Assembly (NCBI GenBank): GCA_022592445.1
Contig: JABYQR010000584.1
Location: 1-18,184, forward strand
From: Cytidiella melzeri
Lineage: Eukaryota > Basidiomycota > Agaricomycetes > Polyporales > Irpicaceae
Reading direction: 5' to 3'
Length of the DNA: 18,184 nucleotides
The notes under the pieces are model-generated. The model saw only the letters and a list, made by a program, of their open reading frames with translations. It had not been told where the DNA came from and did no database searches. This document shows positions 1 through 8,964 of the stretch, in pieces. The position numbers and the translations under genes were made by a program. Each line of letters opens with the position of its first letter. Positions within the stretch are counted from its first letter, which is position 1.

Positions 1-16
1 ACGTTGGTCATTACTC

Positions 17-214
17 TTGGCTGACTTCGACTTCGTATTGTTACACAAGCCTGGCAGTACCATGATACACGCTGATCCCCTCTCTCGTCTTCACTCCCAC
101 GCTGTCACGGACGAAGAAGACAACAAGGATCAGGTGGTACTGAAACCGGAACACTTCCGGATCCTTGCTACCAGTGCACTCGCCACTGCTTCTCTGCTTG
201 AGTCAAAGATCTGA
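17..214 (+). pseudogene. Ty3/Gypsy pol: RNase H C-terminal tail
   Basis: This is the end of the reverse transcriptase/RNase H part of a Ty3/Gypsy polyprotein, entering from the left edge. The residues DFDFVLLHKPGSTMIHADPL followed by SR match the strongly conserved block that closes the RNase H domain in chromoviruses and sits just before the integrase. The acidic tail (DEEDNKDQ) is the usual linker. The frame stops at a TGA at 212-214. The family's linker continues in another frame from about 208 (reading DLRITEQEAEVAQAL), so the polyprotein is frameshifted here. Upstream protease and reverse transcriptase would lie outside the window. Confidence 0.85.
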
Positions 215-1206
215 GAATCACGGAGCAAGAAGCAGAAGTTGCACAAGCTCTTGCTACCCTTCGAAAGAAGGGTCCTCACAAACTTGTGGTGGTTTACTCG
301 AATGGGAAGAGAGTGACGACTCATCTATTACAAGGGAAAACTCTACATCCCTAACAACAAAGAGCTCCGTCACGAAATTGTCAAATCTTGCCATGACACA
401 CCCGCGGCTGGTCATCCGGGCAAACACGGCACCATAGAGCTAGTCTCACAACACTATTGGTGGCCAAAGATGAATGCCTTCGTAGAGACTTACGTACTAG
501 GTTGTGATGCTGTCAAGCTACAAGTCAGCTCCACACCCTAAAGCAGTACTACAGCCTCAGGAAACTCCGGCCGGACCTTGGGAACAGTCGGAGTAGATCT
601 CATCACTCAGCTGCCACCCTCTAAGGGATTCAATTCAATAGCATCTACGTTGACCATTACTCCGATCAAACGCACATCATCCCTACTACCACTAAGGTTA
701 ACGCGGAGGGGATTGCCGATCTACACTACAAAGAAGTATTCCGACCACGCATTCCCAAGAAGGTGTTCTATGACCGAGGACCCCAGTTTGCAGCGCGCTT
801 CATGCGTGCGCTCTATCACCGCCTAGGCATAGAGACTGGTTTTACGACCGCCTATCATCCACAAGGAAATGGCAAAGTCGAACGCAAAAACCAGATATCG
901 AACAGTACCTGCATCTATTCTGTCAGCAACGACAAGACGACTGGGTCGATCATCTGCCAGCGGCTGAGTTTGCACTCAACTCGCGAGTACATGCGGCTAA
1001 TTCACAAACACCGTTTGAGGTCATCTACAGATATCGCCCCCCTTCACCATACCAGTCGGAAGCAAAGCAATATCCCGTCGCTCAATGAACGCCTTGACAA
1101 CATGGCTCGAGTACGCAAAGAGACGGAAGCAGCTCTTTGTCTAAGCAAAGAAAAGATGAAGCAACTCTATGAATCTGAGAAGCGTCTCCACGTGTCTTCC
1201 AAGTAG
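208..1206 (+). pseudogene. Ty3/Gypsy integrase, frameshifted
   Basis: This is the retrotransposon integrase, which inserts the cDNA copy into chromosomes. The N-terminal HHCC zinc-binding region lies at about 317-520: HEIVKSCHDTPAAGHPGKHG, then HYWWPKM and GCDA, where the second Cys of the usual CxxC has been lost. The DDE core follows. The first Asp is in VDLITQLP (about 594), the second in FYDRGPQFAARF (about 765) and the Glu in AYHPQGNGKVERKNQ (about 850-895). These pieces lie in different frames (208-318, 317-540, 578 onward, 763-1206), so several indels break the gene. It is almost certainly inactive. The assignment is secure because the motif order and spacing match the family. Confidence 0.9.
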
Positions 1207-1448
1207 GGGACATGGTCTGGCTAAACGCTAAGAACGTCCAGATCCACCAGGCACCCCTAAACTGGTCCTTGACAACTTGGCCCGTACAAGGTCATCGAAC
1301 GCATTGGCAATCTTGACTACAAACTCATCTACCCAGCTATCTCCGAATCCACCCCGTCTTCCATATCAACTGTCTAAGTCCCTGGCACGACAACGGCAAA
1401 GACGTACCTCCACCTCCTGATCTCGTCGTCATAGAAGGAGAAGAACAG

Positions 1449-1640
1449 TACGTCGTGGAAAAGGTGCTAGACAGCAGACTACACGGACGTTGGAAGAAAT
1501 TGCAATTCCTTGTCAAATGGGAAGGGTATTCAGACGGACACAAGAGCTGGGAACCAGTAGAAAACCTCGAGAATAGTCAGAAGCGATTGACAATTTCTAC
1601 AAAGCAAACCCCGGAGCGCCCCGGGTCATCAAAGCTTCAC
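1449..1640 (+). pseudogene. Ty3/Gypsy integrase C-terminal chromodomain
   Basis: A chromodomain sits at the end of pol, the hallmark of the chromovirus branch. It is thought to guide integration by reading histone marks. Visible are YVVEKVLDSRLHGRWKK, FLVKWEGYSDGHKSWEPVEN and a helix that continues as EAIDNFYKANP only after a frameshift near 1580. The aromatic-cage positions (Tyr of YVVEK, Trp of VKWEG, Trp of SWEP) are all present. The 1207-1448 stretch upstream holds the decayed integrase C-terminal (GPY/F-like) region. The 1640-1937 stretch is a degenerate tail with stops in all frames. Confidence 0.88.
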
Positions 1641-1937
1641 TCTTTGCGGATCTCCGCTTGCACTTTCGGGAATTCAATACCCAGACCAACCCTGCTTTCC
1701 TTTGCACAATCTATCCATCTACATATGTTCTTAGCTGGGATGAAGGCAAACACATCGGTCTGGATATCTCAAGAACATCACACTGACGGGTAACGTCGAC
1801 TCAACGACACCAGAAGGGGAGAAACTTCGTAGCATCCTTCTGACTGGACAATTGGGGCAATTCTGCTGAATCCCTGTAGACGGGTAGAAGACCTCTATCA
1901 CCACAGCACAGTGATGCTTCGCGAGGATGCTCGATTT

Positions 1938-1951
1938 TAGGAGGGGGGTAA
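1938..1951 (+). other. Polypurine tract preceding the 3' LTR
   Basis: The purine run TTAGGAGGGGGGTAA lies immediately before the TG that opens the LTR at 1952. A polypurine tract primes plus-strand DNA synthesis, and in Gypsy elements it abuts the 3' LTR. Its position after the chromodomain and directly before the LTR supports the call. Confidence 0.75.
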
Positions 1952-2707
1952 TGTCGTGGATGGCCCGACTAGCCCTTAATTTTTGCAATTTACCTCTTGT
2001 TTTTATCTGTAAAACTCCGGGCTGCAGCTCAGTTGCAACCTTATCTGCATAAACTCCCTTTTCACGTCTATTAAGCGCCCGTATCACGTGGCTTAGACGC
2101 TCCACACAGTCACGTTACTTGCTACTACGTCACACTGGCATGTGACTTAGCTTAAGTAATCCACATGGCTACAAGCACATGGCTCAGCCCATAGCTAGGG
2201 TTTGACGTCATAGATACCGTTCACATGGACTCCTTTTGTTCTTTCCTTATTGTTCTCTTTATGGAAGGATGTTCTCACAGTGTGGGAATGGAATACAATA
2301 GTTAGTCTCCTTTTAGATAGATTCTCTCACAAGTAGAGTTCTTGGCAAGGTCTAGACAATAGCTATTGTTCTCCTTTAGGTAGTTCTTTTGTTCTTTGTT
2401 CACACGGCTTCTTGGCAAAGCCTGCCCTCAACATGGTCTATGCGCAGGTCCCTGAATCTATATATACTGCTACATGTACGCTCCTAGCCCCCCATCTCGA
2501 CCTCTTGGTCTTTACTGGGCTAGGTAAGCAACCCCCTCTTGTACTACATAGCTTGTAGTCACAATACTGACTTGGTCTTTACTGGGCTCGATACTTGTAT
2601 AAAGTCTGATAGCTGGTGAGAGCACTGTGCTACACGCCTGCCACCACCTCCTCGTCGATATCCACATTGTGTCCCTCCCTGTCACGTTGAGCCCTGTCTC
2701 CGTGTCA
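1952..2707 (+). repeat. LTR, copy 1 (756 bp, plus orientation)
   Basis: The left border is TGTCGTGGATGG directly after the polypurine tract. The right border ends in GTGTCA at 2707, where similarity to the second copy stops. The block from about 2130 to 2707 recurs in reverse complement at 7247-7826 with high identity, which defines it as a repeat independent of coding content. It holds a CRE-like palindrome, a TATA box and a duplicated 18-bp motif. It is the 3' LTR of the pol to its left and, by position, also the 5' LTR of the gag to its right. The exact left end rests on the tract and the TG dinucleotide, since copy 2 does not reach that far. Confidence 0.85.
2203..2466 (+). promoter_or_regulatory. 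LTR promoter: CRE-like site and TATA box
   Basis: The palindrome TGACGTCA (2203-2210) matches the CRE/ATF bZIP consensus. A TATA box, TATATATA (2459-2466), lies about 250 bp downstream. Both are preserved in the inverted LTR copy at 7746-7753 and 7488-7495, so they probably belong to the working U3 promoter. Transcription would begin near 2490-2500. Function is inferred from motif identity and conservation in only two copies. Confidence 0.5.
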
Positions 2708-2708
2708 A

Positions 2709-2724
2709 TGGCATCGACCCAGGG
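2709..2724 (+). other. Possible primer-binding site
   Basis: One base after the LTR end the sequence reads TGGCATCGACCCAGGG. Starting with TGG just inside the 5' LTR is the expected form of a site complementary to a tRNA 3' CCA end. No tRNA could be matched by eye, and the same bases can be read as the start of the gag frame (ATGGCATCG), so this is tentative. Confidence 0.3.
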
Positions 2725-3893
2725 GTACGAAGTACCCAAAATAGTAGATATGTCACTTCCCTTTATTGAGATACATGGGGAACCCTCCAGAATGGAGACA
2801 GCCAGCGTACGCGACTCGCCCAATACCCGAGAACTGAGAGTAGAAAGATTTGAGGGAGGTGATCGTGGACGAGCCAGCGGGGACTACACGGCTGGGCAAA
2901 GACACGCCCACTCGCCTCAGGGAAGCGGGACTGCTTCCCCTACTTGTCCCAATATGGATGCCTACACATGAACGACCCCGTAGGGTTAGCGTTAACGCAT
3001 CCGCAAGTGGGATGATGGGTCGCACAGGCATTGCGGACAAAGGAGGTTCAGAAGGACCTGACCCGGGTAGTAGTGGCTCAGACTGCAGGAGCTCCAGTAA
3101 TGGGCATTGCGATGCCCTAGGAAATGGCACACCCATGGAATCCGACAGTGAAGTCAACGCGAGGCAATGCTACGCACCTACTGTGCTCGCGGAACCTCAG
3201 TCCGCCGCCCCGCGTGGACTTAACCCAAGGTACATAGTATCTGTCACGTCAAGGCAACAGTAACCTAGACGGCCATCCAGGAGGCAGCCACCGGGTGTGC
3301 CTAACACACCCAACCCATTCGTGCAGAGACCGGCGTCCCCAGTACAACCTGATCCAGACGCATATGTGGATAACACGCGCCAATGGATCGCAGAAGTGAT
3401 ACATCAGGACATTGACCATGACCCAGCTAACCTACCAATGCTAAACCGCAACATAAAGGTCAACATGCCAACCCCGTATGAAGGGGAGGATGATGTGGAA
3501 GTATTTGGTCAATGGATAATGAATGCATCCAGATTCTGTTACATGACCAGGCTAGTGGGAGACGCGTTGGATCACCAGCGTGTGGTCCTGTTGGGGGACA
3601 TGCTGAAGGGTGAGGCCACGGAATGGTATAACGCGGAGGTGCGATCACCCGAACGAATGAAAAGGAACTGGACGTTCCTGGAGGTGATATATGCACTTCA
3701 GGACCGCTTTGTGCACCAAGCTACCGCACAATTGGCGTCCGAACGGTACAAATCCGTGCCGTTCAAGGAGGCAACTGGGGTAGCTGGTCTGGTGAACAAG
3801 TTGCTCAAATACTCCGGGAGGATGGTGGAACGGCCAGATGCATACTCCATGCGGAAGAAGCTGCAGAGGGAGTTACCTGCCGCAATAGTAATG

Positions 3894-3901
3894 CCTATGC
3901 T
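3894..3901 (+). repeat. hAT target-site duplication, left copy
   Basis: CCTATGCT lies directly before the element's left terminal repeat and is repeated exactly at 6518-6525. An 8-bp duplication is the signature of hAT integration. Confidence 0.95.
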
Positions 3902-4150
3902 TAGGGACCAGCACGAGTGTACCCGCGGGTGACCTGGATCCGCGACCTGCAGGTCACCGCACTCTCCAAAACGCTACTCAGATCCGCGCAGGTGCTTTGC
4001 CACGGGTGATTCAGAGCCGCACTGCAGGTACCTGCCAACCCGCAGGTCGACCTGCCACGAGTAGTCCCACGAGTACCTGGGATCCATGGGTCAGGTAATA
4101 ACCTGCCGCAGATCTATCAGGTCAAGTACTTGTACATATCTACACAGACT
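3902..4150 (+). repeat. hAT left terminal and subterminal repeat zone
   Basis: After the 18-bp terminal repeat comes the palindrome ACCCGCGGGT (3921-3930), then many copies of ACCTG/CAGGT and CACGAGTA/CCCACGAGTAC. The right end carries the same ACCCGCGGGT (6434-6443) and several CAGGTACTTG boxes. In hAT elements such subterminal arrays bind the transposase; that role here is inferred. No coding potential was seen. Confidence 0.7.
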
Positions 4151-4175
4151 GTTATGATATAAGTATCAGATGTTA

Positions 4176-6330
4176 CACTGAAGGAGACATTTCAAATCTG
4201 CAAGCGCGCCGTCGCAAAGCTTCTTGGTCAGTATGAGGGCCAAGTTCACATTGGTTTTGATGGCTGGACCTCGCCCAACGTCATCTCCTTCCTTGGCGTC
4301 ATCATCTACTTCACTCGAGACGGCGCTCCGTGTTCAACAATCCTCGATATCATAAAGTACAGTTTGCTCATCGGACTTCTTTTCTCATTGCCTTATTCTT
4401 CCACTTTGTAGACTGACGAAGAGTCACACCGGCATCTACCTGGGTGAACAGATAGAGCACTGTCTTCGCGAATTCAATGTCGACAAAAAGGTGAGTCGCA
4501 GTATCCAATGCTTCGAAATTGTACTGATATCTGTCACAGCTTCTCGGCCAGGCATGCGACAACGCATCAAACAATGATACGGCCATTGCAACGCTAGAGA
4601 TGGCACTTCCAACTGGCCACAACGGACGCCATACTCAAATCCGATGCATATGCCACATCATCAACCTCGTTGTGAAGGTGAGCGGTCCCAATAATCACTA
4701 CGACCTCAATGATAATGAACCCTTGTAGGCCATCCTCTCACCTTTCATCTCCAAGCGCAAGACTACAAATGCCGATGCACTTGCCGGCGTGACTGACGAA
4801 GACGAAGACATTGACAATGCTGACGATAACCCTGAAGACTTGGAGCAAGATGAGGAGATAGACACGGACCGGCAGGCTCACGACGAGGCGGAGATAGACG
4901 AGATTGCTGCCGACGTCGATGAGCGTGTTATTTTGTTGGACTGGGATGCCAAGCGCGCCGCTCAGCTCTGAAAAAGGTACGTGGGTGCTGCTATTCAGCA
5001 CAAATATGCCAATTAACCTGCTACATAGGTCACAAAACTTGCCAACCGCATTGCCAAGTCACCGGTAATGCTTACCGAGCTCGATGGGCTCTGCAACAAG
5101 CTCGATGTTCCCTCTCGACGCATTTTGCAGGCCGTTCGAACCAGATGGAACTCGACGTCCATGATGCTTAGCTCAGCAATTCATCTACGGCGGCCGCTGG
5201 ACATGCTCACCATTATGCCCGCATTCAACACGGATAAGAAGACCGCGCTCAAACAGTACCGACTTACTGATGAAGAATGGACATTACTCAAGACCCTTGA
5301 ACCACTTCTCAAGGTCTGTCCGCTGCAGTTACTGATTGTCGTCCTCTTCTGACATTGATATTGATCCAGGTTTTCCTCGATGCAACCAATCGGATGTCCC
5401 AAAAAAATAGACCGCTGCTACACGAGGTCATTCCGATCATCGACCTTCCCACGGAGCAGTGTAACAGCATGAGCGACAACATTACCCTTTCATCAATCCT
5501 CCGTGTCGCGGCTGCTCGCGGTTGCGCTGTTCTGGACAAGTATTATGCGAAGACGGATGACTCCATTATGCATTGTTGCGCGATGGGTACGTTCATCATC
5601 CTTTAATAAGCTATCGCCCTAATCAGAGCTTCCAGTACTTCATCCGAGATACAAGCTGGCTCATTTCCGGGCCAAAGGATGGAAGGCAGAGTGGATCGAG
5701 GCCGCAAAGACGATTCTTCGAGACCGATGGAAGCATTACAGGCCTAATAGCAGTGTAAGCACTGAAGCTAATGGCTCATCAGTACGTCTTTCCTTTTTTC
5801 TTGTGTGCTTGGTCACCAACTGTGCCCATTCTCAGGGTTCTACAACAAATCTTTTCGATGCCATTGATAACTTTGGCGCCAGTGAGTCATCTGCTGATGC
5901 ACTCAAAGAGTGGTTTGATACACCGCCGATCAACGGGGTCAGCGACCCGTTGCAGTGGTGGCATGCGATCGGGGTTTGTCCAATGAGCCGCATGGCTATT
6001 GACTTTCTGTCGGCGCCAGGTAACAGTATTTTATTGCTGCTAGCTGTTGCAGGGGTCTCACTATTCTGGTCTACAGCGTCGTCGGTGGATGTCGAGCGTG
6101 GATTCTCGCGTGGTGGACTGACTGTGAGCAAGCTCTGCCATAATCTCTCGGACGAGTCTGTTCGAGCTGCTACAGTGCTTAGCTCATGGTTCAAAATGCC
6201 GGGGTTTGTTCCTGAGGGGGAGATTGTGGATGTCTTCGCTAAGAAGCGGCAGAGGACACGCGCTGGAACAGTTGTTATGTTGGACTCGGACTCTGAAAGC
6301 GAGAGCATGGACAGCATTAGCACAGCTTAG
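4176..6330 (+). pseudogene. hAT transposase, N-terminally truncated, spliced
   Basis: This is a DDE-type hAT transposase. Eight exons can be traced: about 4176-4356, 4412-4490, 4540-4677, 4729-4976, 5029-5313, 5370-5586, 5627-5781 and 5836-6330, with GT...AG introns of about 40-57 bp. Visible motifs in order are HIGFDGWTSPNVISFLGV (first catalytic Asp), LGQACDNASNN (second Asp), RCICHIINLVVK, an acidic insert at 4789-4920, VRTRWNSTSMM, LPVLHPRYKLAHFRAKGW, and the C-terminal dimerisation block LFWSTASSVDVERGFSRGG with the catalytic Glu. All three acidic residues are kept. No BED zinc finger or N-terminal region precedes exon 1; the frame emerges directly from the subterminal repeats. A TGA at 4969-4971, just before the donor at 4977, would end translation. 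A one-base shift gives the family-like LKK|VTKLANRIAK, so a small indel is likely. Confidence 0.88.
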
Positions 6331-6517
6331 TAGATAGCCCGGTGTGCTCTCGGTGTAGGTTACTTGCAGGTACTTGTAGCATACAAAATCGCCAACCCAG
6401 ATCCGTACTGACCCGTGGGATCCAGGTACTTGGACCCGCGGGTCAGGTACTTGGGCTTATTTTTCACAAGTCTACCCATGCCTACTCACGAGTAACCTGC
6501 ACTCGTGCTGGTCCCTA
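6331..6517 (+). repeat. hAT right subterminal and terminal repeat zone
   Basis: This zone contains CAGGTACTTG boxes at about 6368, 6424 and 6444, the palindrome ACCCGCGGGT at 6434-6443, CACGAGTAACCTG near 6488 and finally the terminal repeat CACTCGTGCTGGTCCCTA (6500-6517). It mirrors the left end. Confidence 0.7.
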
Positions 6518-6525
6518 CCTATGCT
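6518..6525 (+). repeat. hAT target-site duplication, right copy
   Basis: CCTATGCT lies directly after the right terminal repeat and is identical to 3894-3901. Confidence 0.95.
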
Positions 6526-7249
6526 GCGTAACCTGCGTATGAACGCCGAGAACTCTACTTTCTCCAACATGGTGCAAGAAGCACTGGCAATTGAGAACGC
6601 AAACAAAGCACTGGACCTTCATCAGAAGCAACGAGATGCTAAAAAATCCGAACCCGCACGTACTACTAGGCCAGAGGCAAATACGATGCCTGGAAATCAG
6701 AGCCGAAGGCGGGTGGCCTTCTCGAGGAGTAGCACTCCTAGACCGGGAACAGTCGTACAGTCAACACCGGCCTCAACTAGAAACAACGTGGTCAACACAA
6801 CTACGGCACGTTCGGAGGACAGGCCGGTCAGCAGCGCAAGCAGAGCCATCAGACGTACCGATGGGGGAGTGCAAAATCCCGTAGCAGGGAGAAGTGGTGG
6901 TGACCATCCGCCAGTTCAGTTTTATGGATGTGGCGGATGGGGCCATGTCAAAACGTCCCCAGAGTGTCCCCTGAACAAGGACAATGTGTTGTGCATGATG
7001 GAGAATCAGCCAGAGGGGGCTGAGGAGCAGGAGAACCATGACAAACCTCAGAGTGAGGACGACGGCAGCCAGCGAGACAAACACCTCGCAAGTTTTCGGA
7101 TGACCCAGGACGGTAGTTCGTCCTTTGAAGGTTCACATTACGAGGACGGTTACCCGGTCGAACTGTTTTATGAGTACGACCAGTACTCTGACGAAGATAC
7201 GCATGAACAAATGCTGGCCATGCGAGTAATTGAGTATGATGAGGGGTGA
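6526..7249 (+). pseudogene. Retrotransposon gag, 3' part (nucleocapsid region)
   Basis: This continues the gag frame after the hAT insertion: CTATGCT before the left end and GCGTAACCTG after the right target copy are in the same phase, so removal of the element plus one target copy leaves the frame open. A basic, Ser/Pro/Thr-rich linker (about 6650-6900) leads to a CCHC-like zinc knuckle at about 6921-6970, FYGCGGWGHVKTSPEC. The first Cys is replaced by Phe and the His-to-last-Cys spacing is six residues instead of four, so RNA binding is probably lost. An acidic tail ends in VIEYDEG. The TGA stop (7247-7249) comprises the first three bases of the inverted LTR, so the natural continuation toward protease is cut off. 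Confidence 0.85.
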
Positions 7250-7826
7250 CGCAGAGACAGGGGTTTGACGCGGCAGACAGGGACACGGAGTGGATGACGA
7301 CGAAGTGGTGGTGGTAGGCGTGAAGCACAATACTCTCACCAGCTATAAATCTTATGCAGATGTCTAGCCCAGTAAAGACCAAGTTAGTATTTGTACTACC
7401 AGCTATATAGTACAAGAGGGGGTGGCTTACCTAGCCCAGTAAAGACCAAGAGGTCGAGATGGGGGGCTAGGAGCGTACATGTAGCAGTATATATAGACTT
7501 CAGGGACCTGCGCACAGACCATGTTGAGGGCAGGCTTTGCAAAAAGCCGTGTGAACGAAGAACAAAAGAACTACCTAAAGGGGAACAATAGCTATTGTCT
7601 AGACCTTGCCAAGAACTCTACTCGTGAGAGAATCTATCTAAAAGGAGACCAACTATTGTATTCCATTCCCACACCTGTGAGAACATCCTTCCATAAAGAG
7701 AACAATAGGGAAAGAACAATAAGGAGCCCATGTGAACGGTATCTATGACGTCAAACCCTAGCTATGGGCTGAGCCATGTGCTTGTAGCCATGTGGTCTTA
7801 CTTAAGCTAAGTCACATGCCAGTGTT
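7247..7826 (-). repeat. LTR, copy 2 (inverted, about 580 bp, U3-truncated)
   Basis: The reverse complement of this block matches 2130-2707 almost throughout, with scattered substitutions and small indels. It includes the TGACGTCA box (7746-7753), the TATA box (7488-7495) and both copies of the 18-bp R-region motif (7366-7383 and 7433-7450). Its U5 end (TGACGCAGAGACAGG at 7247) abuts the gag coding sequence. At the other end similarity stops at about 7826, so some 180 bp of U3 present in copy 1 are missing. The orientation is opposite to copy 1, so the two cannot be the ordinary pair of one intact element. Confidence 0.88.
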
Positions 7827-8721
7827 ACGATTCCTGAAGAATGAAGAAGAATCGTTCCAGTTCGCGCCAGCGCATTGATGCTTTTTCAGATGTGACCTTT
7901 TTGTCCCCCAAACTGTGGGAATTTGATGGGGTAATACATGCAGTAATAAATTTTGTAACAGTGTGGTGTAATGATTTGATGGTGTTTCATTTGCTTTGTT
8001 ATTCACTCTACAAATGCGTGTGATGAGCTGAATCTCCCATCAAAAATCTGTTTTTGTTTTTTGTATTGAACACATGTACATGAATAGACACAAATTTTAC
8101 ATCATCAGATAGTCCTGCCCTTCAGCAACACACAGACATAAAAATCTTCTTGGTTGAACCCAACGTTGGGGATATACAGTCAATGTACTGATAAAAGTTG
8201 CTCAGACTCCGTTTGGAACCCCGCTGATCTTTTTCTTGCAGGTTATCACATGACTTTTGGCTATCCGGTTTGTACCTATCACATAGTGTTCAAGCAGCTG
8301 CTGCCGCATCAGGCCGATTTCTCCTCTCTCTGATAGCAAACCTTATAATAGTCAGTAGGTAACGCTCTACCTCACAGATAAACCTGATTTAGAGAATTCG
8401 GACCTTCCAAATGTTCCAACCCTGTGAAATGTGCATTTGCCAACCACTCTGCAATTTCAAGTACACTTGGTCGGCTTGCAGGCTATCTTCTTGTGTTGCA
8501 TGCATGACTCAGTGGCTAATTACTCAGTGGCTGTATTTTTGACGCGTCTAGATGGCTGACCTAGAAAGTCTTCGCATTTGCAGTGAAACACATGCCATAG
8601 CCAGCAATGTATGTGCAGTTGTGGTAAATTCTACTTCATCTTGGTCTAAAGCATAGTATTTGGATGCTAGTTTGTAATCTGCTGTGTACAGATATGAACA
8701 ACGGTATCTATATGTATTCTG
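7827..8721. other. Non-coding stretch, nothing recognised
   Basis: This region is AT-rich with only short chance open frames. At its left end, 7826-7840 (TACGATTCCTGAAGA) is the exact reverse complement of 16832-16846, the 3' coding end of the minus-strand gene on the right. CGATTC...GAATCG around 7828-7854 could form a small hairpin. I saw no gene, RNA or terminal-repeat signature. Confidence 0.5.
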
Positions 8722-8964
8722 TTAATTATCTCTAAATACAGCATCTGCTGAGAAGGTCTCAATATTAGTGAGGAAAGCGTTTGCAGCTGATTTAGTTTGT
8801 CGCAGCCGTGACTTCCATTCACAGTTGGACACCGGGGTTGCTGTTCCTTCAACAATGTCCTTTAATCGTTTCTGAAACCAGTCCTCTGCCTCCTCAGACG
8901 CACCAAGTATGTCCCCAATTACGCAACTGACACGGTGCTCCAACGTTGTGACTTCGTAATTCAA
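8722..8964 (-). CDS. Hypothetical fragment, unrecognised
   Basis: An 80-residue open frame contains a hydrophilic helical-looking segment, GASEEAEDWFQKRLKDIVEG, then NCEWKSRLRQTKSAANAFL. I do not recognise the family. Its start lies inside a diverged direct repeat whose second copy (9307-9479) shares the reading KVTTLE in the same sense, so it could be the end of a decayed gene whose upstream part was duplicated. It may equally be a chance frame. No introns or start context support it. Confidence 0.2.
   Translation of the reverse strand: MNYEVTTLEHRVSCVIGDILGASEEAEDWFQKRLKDIVEGTATPVSNCEWKSRLRQTKSAANAFLTNIETFSADAVFRDN

Larger units (their letters stand above)
2708..3901 (+). pseudogene. Retrotransposon gag, 5' part (capsid region)
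   Basis: This is the structural Gag of an LTR retrotransposon, which assembles the virus-like particle. The first stretch (2708-2850) reads MASTQGYEVPKIVDMSLPFI and is then best followed in another frame from about 2850. A TAA at 3261-3263 interrupts that frame. After it the frame is open to the hAT insertion. The capsid-like domain lies at about 3465-3870: NMPTPYEGEDDVEVFGQWIM, FCYMTRL, LKGEATEWYNAEV and FLEVIYALQDRFV, typical of Retrotrans_gag helices. At 3901 the gene is interrupted by a hAT element; the same frame resumes at 6526. The N-terminal frameshift and the TAA show it was decaying irrespective of the insertion. Confidence 0.85.
3902..6517 (+). mobile_element. hAT-superfamily DNA transposon, 2,616 bp
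   Basis: The element begins TAGGGACCAGCACGAGTG (3902-3919) and ends with its exact reverse complement (6500-6517), an 18-bp perfect terminal inverted repeat. It is flanked by an exact 8-bp duplication. Inside lies a spliced Ac-type transposase gene on the plus strand. Both subterminal zones (3920-4150 and 6340-6499) are rich in short repeats. The element interrupts a retrotransposon gag, so it arrived after that retroelement. Intact terminal repeats and an undecayed target duplication suggest a fairly recent insertion. The transposase lacks its expected N-terminus, so this is probably an internally deleted derivative. Confidence 0.95.

Noticed and set aside
2753..3157. 134-residue minus-strand frame over the gag N-terminus
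   Set aside because: It is antisense to the gag region and has no recognisable motif.
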